NCBI RefSeq assembly: GCF_000165485.1
Contig: NC_014623.1
Span: 2,561,501 to 2,625,500, forward strand
Length of the DNA stretch: 64,000 bases
From: Stigmatella aurantiaca DW4/3-1
GTDB taxonomy: Bacteria; Myxococcota; Myxococcia; Myxococcales; Myxococcaceae
Direction: 5' to 3'
Part shown: positions 36,406 through 45,841 of the stretch, piece by piece
Layout: every line of letters begins with the position of its first letter
Position numbering within the stretch: position 1 is the stretch's first letter
Notes under the pieces: model-generated
What the model was told of the DNA's origin: nothing
Databases searched by the model: none
What the model saw: only the letters and a program-made list of their open reading frames with translations
Translations under genes and position numbers: made by a program

Positions 36406-36906
36406 ATGTCCCAGAAGAAGGATGCCTTCTCCCACCCGCTGCTCGTCCGTGCCGCGGACCATGCGCAAGTGCCCCAGCAGTCCCAGTCTCACCCGCTCAA
36501 CCCGGCCTCGCTGGTGCGGGGCCTGTCGTTGAGCGAGCTGACAGGGCTCAAGCGCTTGGGGATTCACCTGCTGAAGGTCGCGCCGGGCAAGGAGTCCTTC
36601 ATCTTCCATTCCCACCAGTCCGAGGAGGAGTTTCTCTACATCCTCTCGGGGCGAGGCATCGCCGAGATCGGCGAGGAACGCTATGAGGTCGGGCCCGGAG
36701 ACTTCATGGGCTTTCCCACGCCCAGCGTGGGCCATCACCTGCTCAACCCCTTCGAGGAAGAGCTCGTCTACCTCTCGGGCGGAGAGCGCCGGGAGGTGGA
36801 GGTGGCGGACTTCCCGCGCCTGGGCAAGCGGCTGGTGCGCTTCGGCATGCAGGCGGCCATTTACGAGGTGGACAGCGGGCACAAGCTCTCCTTCGAGGAG
36901 GAGTAG
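36406..36906 (+). CDS. Cupin domain protein
   Basis: A 166-residue single-domain cupin. The barrel motif GIHLLKVAPGKESFIFHSHQSEEEFLYILSGRGIAEIGEERYEV contains the HSH...E metal ligands typical of cupins, and a second motif GDFMGFPTPSVGHHLLNP supplies the later His. The ATG at 36406 has GGAG eight bases upstream. It follows the cytochrome gene closely and may be in the same operon. Cupins bind sugars, acids or metals; the ligand cannot be inferred. Confidence 0.85.
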   Translation: MSQKKDAFSHPLLVRAADHAQVPQQSQSHPLNPASLVRGLSLSELTGLKRLGIHLLKVAPGKESFIFHSHQSEEEFLYILSGRGIAEIGEERYEVGPGDFMGFPTPSVGHHLLNPFEEELVYLSGGERREVEVADFPRLGKRLVRFGMQAAIYEVDSGHKLSFEEE

Positions 36907-36911
36907 CCCAC

Positions 36912-37511
36912 TCAGGGCAGCCCTCCGTCGAAGGCAGGCTCGGGGAGGGGGGCCTCCGGCAGGGCGGTAGGCACGCCCGCATCGGGCTGGAGGAGGGCGG
37001 GCTGGGTGGCGCGCAGCGCCGTGCGGAGGACCTCGACCGCGCGCTCCGAGCCTGCCCCGAGCCAGGTGACGGCCAACACGCACGGCGTGTCGTCATCCCA
37101 GGCCACCACCTGAAGCATTCCGGGCACGGGCCCCCGGCGCGCGGCGGCCCGGCCCAGCGCGGGGACTTCCACGCCCCCCGCGTTCAAGGTGGGCGCCAGC
37201 AGCTCCCGGGCCTCCGTCTGCGGAGCGCGGGGCTGGCAATCGTAGGTGAGCGAGACGGTGATGCCGGGCTCGGCCTCCGAGCGGAAGGTGCAGAGCGGAC
37301 CACAGGTGGGGCAGGCGCGCTCCTCCTTCCCGGTGAAGCCGGGCAGCGTCAGCTCCAGGAGATCCGCGGGCATCAAGGTCTCGCACCCTGGGCCCTGCCA
37401 CGCCACCGTGGGCGCCCGCGGGCCCGCATCCTCCACGGCGGAGGGGATGCGCTCCCGGCATGCCCCCAGTGTCAGCACCGTCACCAGTCCCACGCCCCAT
37501 CCGGGCCTCAT
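36912..37511 (-). CDS. Unknown Cys-containing lipoprotein
   Basis: A 199-residue protein beginning MRPGWGVGLVTVLTLGAC, a lipoprotein signal peptide. The mature part has a possible disulfide-rich segment, EERACPTCGPLCTF, and further Cys in GCETL and DTPCVL. The C-terminus is Pro/Ala-rich. I do not recognise a family. It is convergent with the cupin gene, ending five bases beyond it, and divergent from the beta-barrel protein gene. Confidence 0.7.
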   Translation of the reverse strand: MRPGWGVGLVTVLTLGACRERIPSAVEDAGPRAPTVAWQGPGCETLMPADLLELTLPGFTGKEERACPTCGPLCTFRSEAEPGITVSLTYDCQPRAPQTEARELLAPTLNAGGVEVPALGRAAARRGPVPGMLQVVAWDDDTPCVLAVTWLGAGSERAVEVLRTALRATQPALLQPDAGVPTALPEAPLPEPAFDGGLP

Positions 37512-37645
37512 CCCGTCGTGCTCCTCCGCCGGAAGTCCCGGCGCGCGGATGCTAGACCGGGCCGAGCGTCTCGGGGACACAATGCGGCCGGTTGGTGGGT
37601 GCTGGACGTCCGGGGCGTGTTCTAAGCTGCCGCTGGCCTGCCACC

Positions 37646-38482
37646 ATGCGCATCCCCCTCCTGACATCGTTGCTGGCCCTGAGTCTGGGGCTGCCCGCTT
37701 GGGGGCAGGACGCTTCCGAGTCCACCTCCGTCAACCCCGTGCCGGACGAGTCCTGGCTGAGTTTTCCGGGCCAGGAGGCTCCGCCCCCTCCCGTGGAGGC
37801 CATGCCCGTGCCTCCCCCTCCGCCCCGCCGGGAGGCGCCTGCGCGGCAAGTGCAGCCCCTGGTGGAGCGGGTGATGCAGGGCCCCAACCGGGTGAGCCTG
37901 CACGGGGCCCTGCCCCTGGAGCGAGGACACGTGGCGGTGAGCCTGCTCGTGGGGTTTCCGCTCGCCTCGGCCCACGTCTCGCTGGGAGTGCTTCCCCGGT
38001 TCGATGCGGGAGGGGTCGTGAACACCCTGTACGGCATCATGAATGAGGTGAACGCCCGGGTGCGCTTCACCGTGCTGGAGGGCGAAGGAGCGCAGCTCGC
38101 CCTGACGATGGAGGGGGGGCACGCCTTCTTTCTCAAGCCGCAGAGCCGCGAGGTGCACGGGGGACGGTTTTTCACCGGCCGGCGGGACTGGAACCTCATG
38201 CCGGGTTTGGCTGGCTCGGCGCGGTTGGGGGGCAGGAGCCGCGCCTTCCTGGAACTGCGTTATCTGCTCTCCATCGATACGAATCCCTTCCTGAGGACGC
38301 CGCTGGGCGGCGCGCCCGAGAGCGTGCAGACCTCCGGCAATGTCTTGTTCCGTACGGGGCTCGAGGTTCCCTTCTCCGAGCGGTCGTCCTACGTCATCAT
38401 GCTGGGCGGTAACATCCATGGCCGCCCCGAGGACGCCGACTTCATGCCCACCCTCTCCTTTGGTGTGGTCGCGGGCATGTGA
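37646..38482 (+). CDS. Probable outer-membrane beta-barrel protein
   Basis: A 278-residue protein with a signal peptide ending LPAWGQ, a Pro-rich region (about 42-62), then alternating hydrophobic/polar strands such as NRVSLHGALPLERGHVAVSLLVGFP and RAFLELRYLLSI. This pattern fits an outer-membrane barrel of about 10-12 strands. The ATG at 37646 is the first with a plausible signal peptide. No family is recognised. It precedes gpsA by 36 bases on the same strand. Confidence 0.65.
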   Translation: MRIPLLTSLLALSLGLPAWGQDASESTSVNPVPDESWLSFPGQEAPPPPVEAMPVPPPPPRREAPARQVQPLVERVMQGPNRVSLHGALPLERGHVAVSLLVGFPLASAHVSLGVLPRFDAGGVVNTLYGIMNEVNARVRFTVLEGEGAQLALTMEGGHAFFLKPQSREVHGGRFFTGRRDWNLMPGLAGSARLGGRSRAFLELRYLLSIDTNPFLRTPLGGAPESVQTSGNVLFRTGLEVPFSERSSYVIMLGGNIHGRPEDADFMPTLSFGVVAGM

Positions 38483-38518
38483 GGGGTCTCCGGGTCTCTT
38501 CACGTTCCGAGGCTTTCC

Positions 38519-39526
38519 ATGCGCAGCAGCGTCATCGGCTCCGGCTCTTTTGGTACGGCGCTCGCCAACTCCCTGGCGGTGAACTGTGAGGAGGTCCGCC
38601 TGTGGGGGCGCGATGCGGGGCTGGCCAGCAGCATCAACACCCGCCATGAGAACCCCACGTACCTGCCGGGCATCCCGCTGTCACCGCGGGTGCGCGCCAC
38701 GCTGGATTTGAAGGAGGCGTTGGAGGGCGCGGAGATGGTCCTCCTGGCCATGCCCAGCCATGCCACGCGGGACATCCTCTCCCGGGCGGTGGAGTTCCTG
38801 CCGCGCCACGTGCCGCTGCTCACGGTGGCCAAGGGCATCGAGAACGAGACGCTGCTGACGATGACGGAGCTGCTGGAGGACTGCCTGCCGGAGGAGTTCC
38901 ATCCTTATATTGCCGTGCTGTCGGGCCCCAGCTTCGCGCGGGAGCTGGCGCTGCGCAGCCCCACGGTGGTGACCATCGCCTCGCACTGGGAGAAGGTGGC
39001 GGCGCGGTGCCAGAAGATCCTTCAGACGGAGTCGTTCCGCTCCTACACCTCCAACGACGTGGTGGGGGTGCAGTACGGGGGCGCGCTGAAGAACGTGATC
39101 GCCATCGCGGCGGGCATCGCGGACGGGCTGGGGATGGGGCACAACGCGCGGGCGGCCATCATCACGCGGGGGCTGGCGGAAATCACCCGCTTGGCGGTGC
39201 GCAAGGGCGGCAATCCGCTGACGCTCTCGGGGCTGTCGGGGATGGGAGACCTGGTGCTCACGTGCACGGGCGAGTTGAGCCGCAACCGCCGCGTGGGCAT
39301 GGAGCTGGGCAAGGGGCGGTCGCTGGCGGAGATCCTCGCGGAGATGAAGCAGGTGGCCGAGGGGGTAAAGACGGCCAAGAGCGCGAGGGACCTGGCCGTG
39401 AAGCTGGGCGTGGAGCTGCCCATCTGCGAGCAGGTGTACGCCATCGCCTACGAGGGCAAGAGCGCCAAGGCCGTGGTGGTGGAGTTGATGACCCGCCAGC
39501 CGAAGTCCGAGCTGAGCGGCGCCTGA
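38519..39526 (+). CDS. gpsA: NAD(P)-dependent glycerol-3-phosphate dehydrogenase
   Basis: GpsA makes sn-glycerol-3-phosphate from dihydroxyacetone phosphate for phospholipid synthesis. The 335-residue protein starts with the dinucleotide-binding motif VIGSGSFGTALANSLA and has the family motifs TVAKGIE, GPSFARELA, YGGALKNVIAIAAGIADGLGMGHNARAAIITRGLAEITRLA (here in two parts) and the substrate-site Lys in GGALKN. The start is the ATG at 38519. It lies next to an outer-membrane protein gene rather than other lipid genes; the product is a precursor shared with the dihydroxyacetone pathway encoded at 19490-23663. Confidence 0.95.
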   Translation: MRSSVIGSGSFGTALANSLAVNCEEVRLWGRDAGLASSINTRHENPTYLPGIPLSPRVRATLDLKEALEGAEMVLLAMPSHATRDILSRAVEFLPRHVPLLTVAKGIENETLLTMTELLEDCLPEEFHPYIAVLSGPSFARELALRSPTVVTIASHWEKVAARCQKILQTESFRSYTSNDVVGVQYGGALKNVIAIAAGIADGLGMGHNARAAIITRGLAEITRLAVRKGGNPLTLSGLSGMGDLVLTCTGELSRNRRVGMELGKGRSLAEILAEMKQVAEGVKTAKSARDLAVKLGVELPICEQVYAIAYEGKSAKAVVVELMTRQPKSELSGA

Positions 39527-39557
39527 GCCTGTCCCGCCGTCGGCGGGCCGGCAGCGC

Positions 39558-40016
39558 TCAGTAGCGCGCGTCCTTCCGGTCGGCGCCGGCGCCGCGGACA
39601 CGCCACACCATCATGCGGTTGGAGCTCATGTAGGAGATGATCATCCCCTCCTGCTGCATTTGCTCCAGGAGCTTCATGGTCTTGAGGCGCTCCAGGCCAA
39701 TGGCGCGGGCGAGCACATCGCCTGGGAGGCCACTGAGGTTGCTGCGCAGCTCGTTGACGATGGCGCGCTTGAACTCGTTCTTCGACACGCCATCCATGTC
39801 CTGGCTGCGCCAGGCCTGGATGATGCCCACCATCACCAGCACCAGCGCGAGGATGCCCAGCGCGGGGTAGACGATGTGGCTGTTCTGCTCCAGCAGCTCG
39901 AAGTACTTCGGCGCCATGGAGGAGGCGGGCCGGACGTACTGCGGCCGGCTGTCCTGGCCGGGCAGCCCTTCGATGCGAGACAGGTGGATGAGCAGTTGGA
40001 GGAGCAGCGTGAGCAC
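39558..40016 (-). CDS. Unknown single-pass membrane protein
   Basis: A 152-residue protein starting with GTG at 40016. One membrane segment (YPALGILALVLVMVGIIQAW, about 49-68) is followed by a C-terminal soluble part (about 75-152) whose helix pattern FKRAIVNELRSNLSGLPGDVLARAIGLERLKTMKLLEQMQQEG resembles a winged-helix or MarR-like fold, here without a recognised name. It follows hflX on the minus strand, separated by a terminator. Function unknown. Confidence 0.65.
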   Translation of the reverse strand: MLTLLLQLLIHLSRIEGLPGQDSRPQYVRPASSMAPKYFELLEQNSHIVYPALGILALVLVMVGIIQAWRSQDMDGVSKNEFKRAIVNELRSNLSGLPGDVLARAIGLERLKTMKLLEQMQQEGMIISYMSSNRMMVWRVRGAGADRKDARY

Positions 40017-40039
40017 GGCGCGAATCTAGAAAAGCTTGG

Positions 40040-40059
40040 GGCGGGATACCACTCCCGCC
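40040..40059 (-). terminator. Intrinsic terminator of hflX
   Basis: On the minus strand GGCGGGA-gtggta-TCCCGCC forms a perfect 7-bp stem, followed 4-8 bases later by a short T-rich tract (AAGCTTTTC). It is placed 41 bases beyond the hflX stop codon and before the small membrane protein gene. Confidence 0.65.
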
Positions 40060-40100
40060 AGGCCCTCTCCTGCTTGCCTACCGTTGACCACGGGGACGCC

Positions 40101-41804
<1,704 letters not shown>

Positions 41805-41904
41805 TTTAGGGTCTTACCCGCCCGGTTTCACGGCCTTGAGGCGCTATGGGGGGCTTGAGGAAACACCTGAGGGGTGCGCCCTCTTCCGGCTTAGGCTGGG
41901 CGCC

Positions 41905-43044
41905 GTGAGTGATTCAGGACGAGACGGGGTGCGCGCCGCCCGGCGCGTGGTGGTGAAGATCGGCACGAACGCGCTGACGAATGCCACGGGACGCTTCAAC
42001 CGCTCCCACTTCGAGGCGCTGAGCGAGGACCTGCTCTGGGCGGCGAAGGACCGGGAGCTGGTCGTGGTCTCCAGCGGCGCCATTGCCTTGGGGGTGGAGC
42101 GGTTGGGGTTGCCGGGGCGTCCCAAGGACATTCCTGGCAAGCAGGCCTGCGCGGCGGTGGGCCAGAGCCGCCTGATGCAGGCGTATGAAGAGGCTTTTGG
42201 CCGGGCCGGCAAGCACGTGGCGCAGATCCTCTTGACGCACGAGGACGTCCAGGACCGGCGGCGCTACCTCAATGTGAAGCATGCCCTGGACCGGCTGCTG
42301 GAGGCGGGCGTGGTGCCCGTCATCAACGAGAACGACACCGTCTCCGTGGACGAGCTGAAGTTTGGTGACAATGACACACTGGCCAGCCTGGTGGCCGGCG
42401 TCGTCGAGGCCGAGGTTTTGGTGGTGCTCTCGGACGTGGAGGGGCTCTACACGGCCGATCCGCGCAAGGATGCTGGGGCCCAGTTGCTGGCGCAGGTGGA
42501 CGCGGTGACGCCGGAGCTGCTGGCGCTGGCCGGGGGCAGTGGCTCCTCGGTGGGCACGGGGGGCATGTCCACCAAGGTCCGGGCCGCCGCCCGTGCCTCC
42601 GAGCGGGGGATTCGCTGCGTCATCACCTCGGGCGCCGTGCCGGGCCGGCTCCGGTCGGTGCTGGGGGGCGAGCCGGTGGGGACCCTCTTCGAGGCCTCCG
42701 CGAGCCGCCGCAGCGCCCGCACCGCTTGGATCGCCCATGCCTTGCGGCCCAAGGGGCGGCTCATCGTGGATGCCGGGGCGCGTGACGCCATCGTCACCTC
42801 GAAGCGCAGCCTGCTGCCCTCGGGGATCAAACAGGTGGAGGGGGATTTTGGCCGGGGCGATCCCGTGGACCTGGTGGACGAGCAAGGGAGCGTCTTCGCC
42901 CGGGGGCTCAGCGCGTACGAGGGCAGCGAGCTGCGCCGCATCGCCGGCCACAAGAGCACCGAGATTGAGCCCCTGCTGGGCTACCGGTACCTGGATGAGG
43001 CGGTGCACCGGGACGATCTGGCGGTGCTGCAAGCCCCGGCGTGA
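41905..43044 (+). CDS. proB: Glutamate 5-kinase
   Basis: Catalyses the ATP-dependent first step of proline synthesis. The 379-residue protein has the amino acid kinase motifs VVVKIGTNAL and VSSGAIALGVERLG, the substrate-site ENDTVSVDELKFGDNDTLASLVAG, and the VGTGGMSTKVRAA loop. The C-terminal PUA domain (about 280-370) includes GRLIVDAGARDAI. The GTG at 41905 is selected because the fold starts at about residue 10. It is convergent with the small exported protein gene, with a stem-loop between. Confidence 0.94.
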   Translation: MSDSGRDGVRAARRVVVKIGTNALTNATGRFNRSHFEALSEDLLWAAKDRELVVVSSGAIALGVERLGLPGRPKDIPGKQACAAVGQSRLMQAYEEAFGRAGKHVAQILLTHEDVQDRRRYLNVKHALDRLLEAGVVPVINENDTVSVDELKFGDNDTLASLVAGVVEAEVLVVLSDVEGLYTADPRKDAGAQLLAQVDAVTPELLALAGGSGSSVGTGGMSTKVRAAARASERGIRCVITSGAVPGRLRSVLGGEPVGTLFEASASRRSARTAWIAHALRPKGRLIVDAGARDAIVTSKRSLLPSGIKQVEGDFGRGDPVDLVDEQGSVFARGLSAYEGSELRRIAGHKSTEIEPLLGYRYLDEAVHRDDLAVLQAPA

Positions 43045-43063
43045 CAGGGTGACAGGGGCATTT

Positions 43064-43094
43064 TGCCAGGGAGGGGCCGCAGCTTTCCCTGGCA
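43064..43094. terminator. Bidirectional terminator after proB
   Basis: TGCCAGGGA (43064-43072) and TCCCTGGCA (43086-43094) form a perfect 9-bp stem with a 13-base loop. It sits between the stop codons of proB and the convergent gene. Three T residues precede the stem on the plus strand, giving an A-tract on the opposite transcript rather than a clear T-tract. Confidence 0.6.
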
Positions 43095-43102
43095 GGCGCG
43101 GA

Positions 43103-43567
43103 TCAGATGGGCCGGGAGCTGGTGGTGGCTTCGGTCTCTGACAGGTTCATCAACGCCCGGAACTCGGGGGAGTCCACCCGCATCAGGAGCAGGGACACCT
43201 CGAGCTCGCCTGGGAAGTTGCCAAGCTGGAGCTTGCGCTGCTGGCCGTGCAGGAGCGCCAGCTCCGAGTGCCCTCGCAGCTCGGGCAACGTCAGATCCAG
43301 CGCCAGGCGGTAGGACTTTCCCTCCGGCATGGGGGTCAAGATGAGCTGGTAGTCCGAGTGGGGGGCTCCGGGCTTGCGCCGCTCGGCGCGCAGCGTCCGG
43401 CCTGTCTCTCCCAGCAGTTTGGGCTGGGCCACCAGCCGCCCCTCCCGCCGGACCTCCAACGCGAAGTAGAGCGGCTCGGCTTGAGCGGCGCTGGGCGTCA
43501 TGAAGCTGGTGAGAGCCACCAGGGCCAACCCAGCGAAGACACTTCTGAGGAAGGAGGAGGTGTTCAC
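43103..43567 (-). CDS. Small exported unknown protein
   Basis: A 154-residue protein with a signal peptide ending TPSAAQA before EPLYFALEV. The mature protein looks like a beta-rich domain (YFALEVRREGRLVAQPKLLGETGRTLRAERR, then SYRLALDLTLPELRG). The start is the GTG at 43567, with AAGGA nine bases upstream. No family is recognised. The upstream region towards the WYL genes has no coding capacity. Confidence 0.65.
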   Translation of the reverse strand: MNTSSFLRSVFAGLALVALTSFMTPSAAQAEPLYFALEVRREGRLVAQPKLLGETGRTLRAERRKPGAPHSDYQLILTPMPEGKSYRLALDLTLPELRGHSELALLHGQQRKLQLGNFPGELEVSLLLMRVDSPEFRALMNLSETEATTSSRPI

Positions 43568-43879
43568 GATGGGTCCTTGCCAGAGCAATCTTCGCGCCAC
43601 GTTGACCTGGCCGGGCGCCGGCCGGCCCTCCATACCAACCAGAGGGGTTGGGGCCGCTTTCCTTCAGGAATACCCCATAAATGACCCGAGGGCGAGTCCC
43701 CCTTGCTCTCTTGGCCGGGGCCCAGGTGTAAATAAAAGGGAGATCCTTCATTACCTGCTTGCCTGTTCAGGTGGTCATGGGTACCGATCCAGATGTACCC
43801 GCACCCTTCCTCTGGTTCCATGACCATGCCCGCCTTGACCCCGCGTGCCCCCATTCGCCATCGTCGCCGGCCTCCTGAC
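43568..43879. promoter_or_regulatory. Divergent non-coding region before the WYL operon
   Basis: About 310 bases without a supported gene. It contains GGCCGG-gcg-CCGGCC (43609-43623) and CCAACC-agagg-GGTTGG (43635-43651), both perfect inverted repeats, and a modest plus-strand -35/-10 candidate: TTGGCC and TAAAAG separated by 16 bases, near 43708-43738. The AT-rich stretch TGTAAATAAAAG is unusual for the window. It is the likely control region for the four-gene operon starting near 43880 and for the exported protein gene on the minus strand. Confidence 0.45.
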
Positions 43880-44914
43880 ATGGACCGTACGGAACGCCTC
43901 CTCGATCTCGTTGCTTTGCTGCTCGATGCCCGCGAGCCCATCTCGTGGGCCGAGTTGCGCGAGCACTTTCCCGCCGATTACGGCGGCATCTCGGACGATG
44001 CCGCGGAGCGCAAATTCGAGCGTGACAAGGCGGAGCTGCTCGAGCTGGGGCTGCCGCTCTCCTACGTCCAGGGCGATGACGACCGGAAGGATGGCTACCT
44101 CGTCGACCGGAGCGCGTACTACCTGCCCGAGGTGGACCTCACCAAGGAGGAGCTGGCGGTGCTGTACGCCGCGGGAAGCGCCTCGCTGGCCTCGGGGGCC
44201 TTTCCGGGCAGCGATGATCTGGCCCACGCGCTGCGCAAGATCGGCTTCTTCGCGGGCGATGCGCTGCCGACCCCCCGGGTCCGCATGGAGCTGGGATCGG
44301 CCCAGAGCGACCCCGGGCTCTCCTCCCGGTTGGAGCACCTCTGGGAGGCGTGCGCCGCGCACAAGTGGGTGCAGATCTCCTACGCCTCGCCCAAGCAGCC
44401 CGCGGTCACCGAGCGCAAGGTCGACCCGTATGGCCTGGCGCTGCGCCGAGGCGTCTGGACGCTGGTGGGCTACTGTCACCTGCGCCAGGGGCTGAGGACC
44501 TTCCACGTCCACCGCATCCGCGAGCTGAAGGTGAACACCTCCAAGCCGCGCACGCCCGACTTCGAGGTGCCCGCGGAGTTCTCCCTCGAAGCGCACGTGG
44601 CCTACTTCCCGTGGGAGCACCGCTTCCATGAGCCCATGGAGGTGACGCTGAGCCTGCGCGGGGATGCCGCCCAGCGGGCCACGAGCCTCTTTCCCAAGGC
44701 CACGGTGGAGCCGAGGGGGCCATCCGATGGGGATCGGGTCCGGGTCCGGCTCGGGGTGACGTTCCTGGATGGGTTGCTGCGCTTCTGCCTGGCGCTCGGA
44801 CAGGATTGCCGGGTGGAGGCCCCCGAGGCCGCCGTTCAGCGGGGGCGCGAGATGGCCCTGCGCATCGTGGAGCGCCATGCTCCGGTCTCCGACGAGAAGA
44901 AGGTGAGTGGATGA
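43880..44914 (+). CDS. WYL-domain transcriptional regulator 1 (PafB/C-like)
   Basis: A 344-residue WYL regulator. An N-terminal winged helix-turn-helix (RTERLLDLVALLLDAREPISWAELREHF, about 2-70) is followed by the WYL sensor domain (about 135-215), visible as VQISYASPKQPAVTERKVDPYGLALRRGVWTLVGYCHLRQGLRTFHVHRIRELK. The start is uncertain: ATG at 43880 matches the fold, but 43793 and 43820 are also in frame. It overlaps WYL2 by ATGA. Paired WYL regulators resemble PafB/PafC, which control DNA-damage genes in actinobacteria. Confidence 0.85.
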   Translation: MDRTERLLDLVALLLDAREPISWAELREHFPADYGGISDDAAERKFERDKAELLELGLPLSYVQGDDDRKDGYLVDRSAYYLPEVDLTKEELAVLYAAGSASLASGAFPGSDDLAHALRKIGFFAGDALPTPRVRMELGSAQSDPGLSSRLEHLWEACAAHKWVQISYASPKQPAVTERKVDPYGLALRRGVWTLVGYCHLRQGLRTFHVHRIRELKVNTSKPRTPDFEVPAEFSLEAHVAYFPWEHRFHEPMEVTLSLRGDAAQRATSLFPKATVEPRGPSDGDRVRVRLGVTFLDGLLRFCLALGQDCRVEAPEAAVQRGREMALRIVERHAPVSDEKKVSG

Positions 44915-45834
44915 GCACCGTCCATGAGCGGCTCCGCCGCTTGTTGTTCCTCGTGCCCTACGTCTCCAAGCACCCTGGGGTCTCGGTGGAGGATCTGTCC
45001 AAGGCGCTCAACGTCAAGCGGGAGGACCTGCTCGAGGAGCTGGACCTGCTCACCTGCGTGGGCCGTCCTCCCTTCAACCCGGACGACTATGTGGACATCT
45101 ACGTGGACAATGATCGTGTCTACGTGGACCTGGATCAGCGCCTGTCCCGGCCGCCCCGGCTGACGGCGGGCGAGGCCGCGGCCCTGGCGGCGGCGGCGGA
45201 GCTGCTGCGGCCAGGCTCGGGCGACGCGCTCCAGGGCGCCTTGCAGAAGCTGGAGCGCATCCTGCCAGCGGGGGCGCGTGAGCGCTACCGGGAGATGCAC
45301 CGGAAGATCGACGCTTCCACGGATGCCCCGCAGTCGCTCGGGCCGCTGACCCGCGCCATCCTGGAGCGGCGGGAGGTGACCTTCGACTACGCCAGCCCGG
45401 GGCGGGCCTCGGAGCCGCGCCAGGTGCGGCCCTACGAGCTGTTGAGCCACCGGGGCCAGTGGTACCTTCAGGGGTATTGCCACACCCGGCAGGACTCCAG
45501 GCTGTTCCGGCTGGATCGCATGGAGAACCTGGCGTTGACGGACACCCTGTTCCAGCCGCCCGCGGATGCGCGGGCCGCGGTTCCCAATCCGGCCCGCTCC
45601 GAGGCGGGCGTCCGGGTGCGCTTCTCCAAGCTGGTGGCCCCCTACGTCCGGGAGCGCTTTGGCTCGGATGCCCGGCTGCTGGCGGACGGGGGCGTCGAGG
45701 TGCGGGTGGCTGGCGACAGCGAGCGGTGGCTCATCCAGTGGGTGCTCTCCTTCGGGGGGGAGGCGGAGGTGGTGGAACCCGCTTCCGCCCGCGCCGCCGT
45801 TGCCCGGGCCGCCCAGGCCTCGCTAGGATTCTAG
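44911..45834 (+). CDS. WYL-domain transcriptional regulator 2 (PafB/C-like)
   Basis: A 307-residue partner of WYL1. A helix-turn-helix region (RLRRLLFLVPYVSKHPGVSVEDLSKALNVKREDL) is followed by a WYL domain with REVTFDYASPGRASEPRQVRPYELLSHRGQWYLQGYCHTRQDSRLFRLDRMENL. The two paralogues have the same domain order but are clearly diverged, so a heterodimer is plausible. It overlaps WYL1 by ATGA and stops eight bases before the FHA gene, so all are in one operon. Confidence 0.85.
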   Translation: MSTVHERLRRLLFLVPYVSKHPGVSVEDLSKALNVKREDLLEELDLLTCVGRPPFNPDDYVDIYVDNDRVYVDLDQRLSRPPRLTAGEAAALAAAAELLRPGSGDALQGALQKLERILPAGARERYREMHRKIDASTDAPQSLGPLTRAILERREVTFDYASPGRASEPRQVRPYELLSHRGQWYLQGYCHTRQDSRLFRLDRMENLALTDTLFQPPADARAAVPNPARSEAGVRVRFSKLVAPYVRERFGSDARLLADGGVEVRVAGDSERWLIQWVLSFGGEAEVVEPASARAAVARAAQASLGF

Positions 45835-45841
45835 AGATTCC

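Noticed and set aside
43766-43775. CCTG-TT-CAGG palindrome before the WYL operon as an SOS-type box
   Set aside because: Too short and without the flanking consensus of LexA or PafBC sites.
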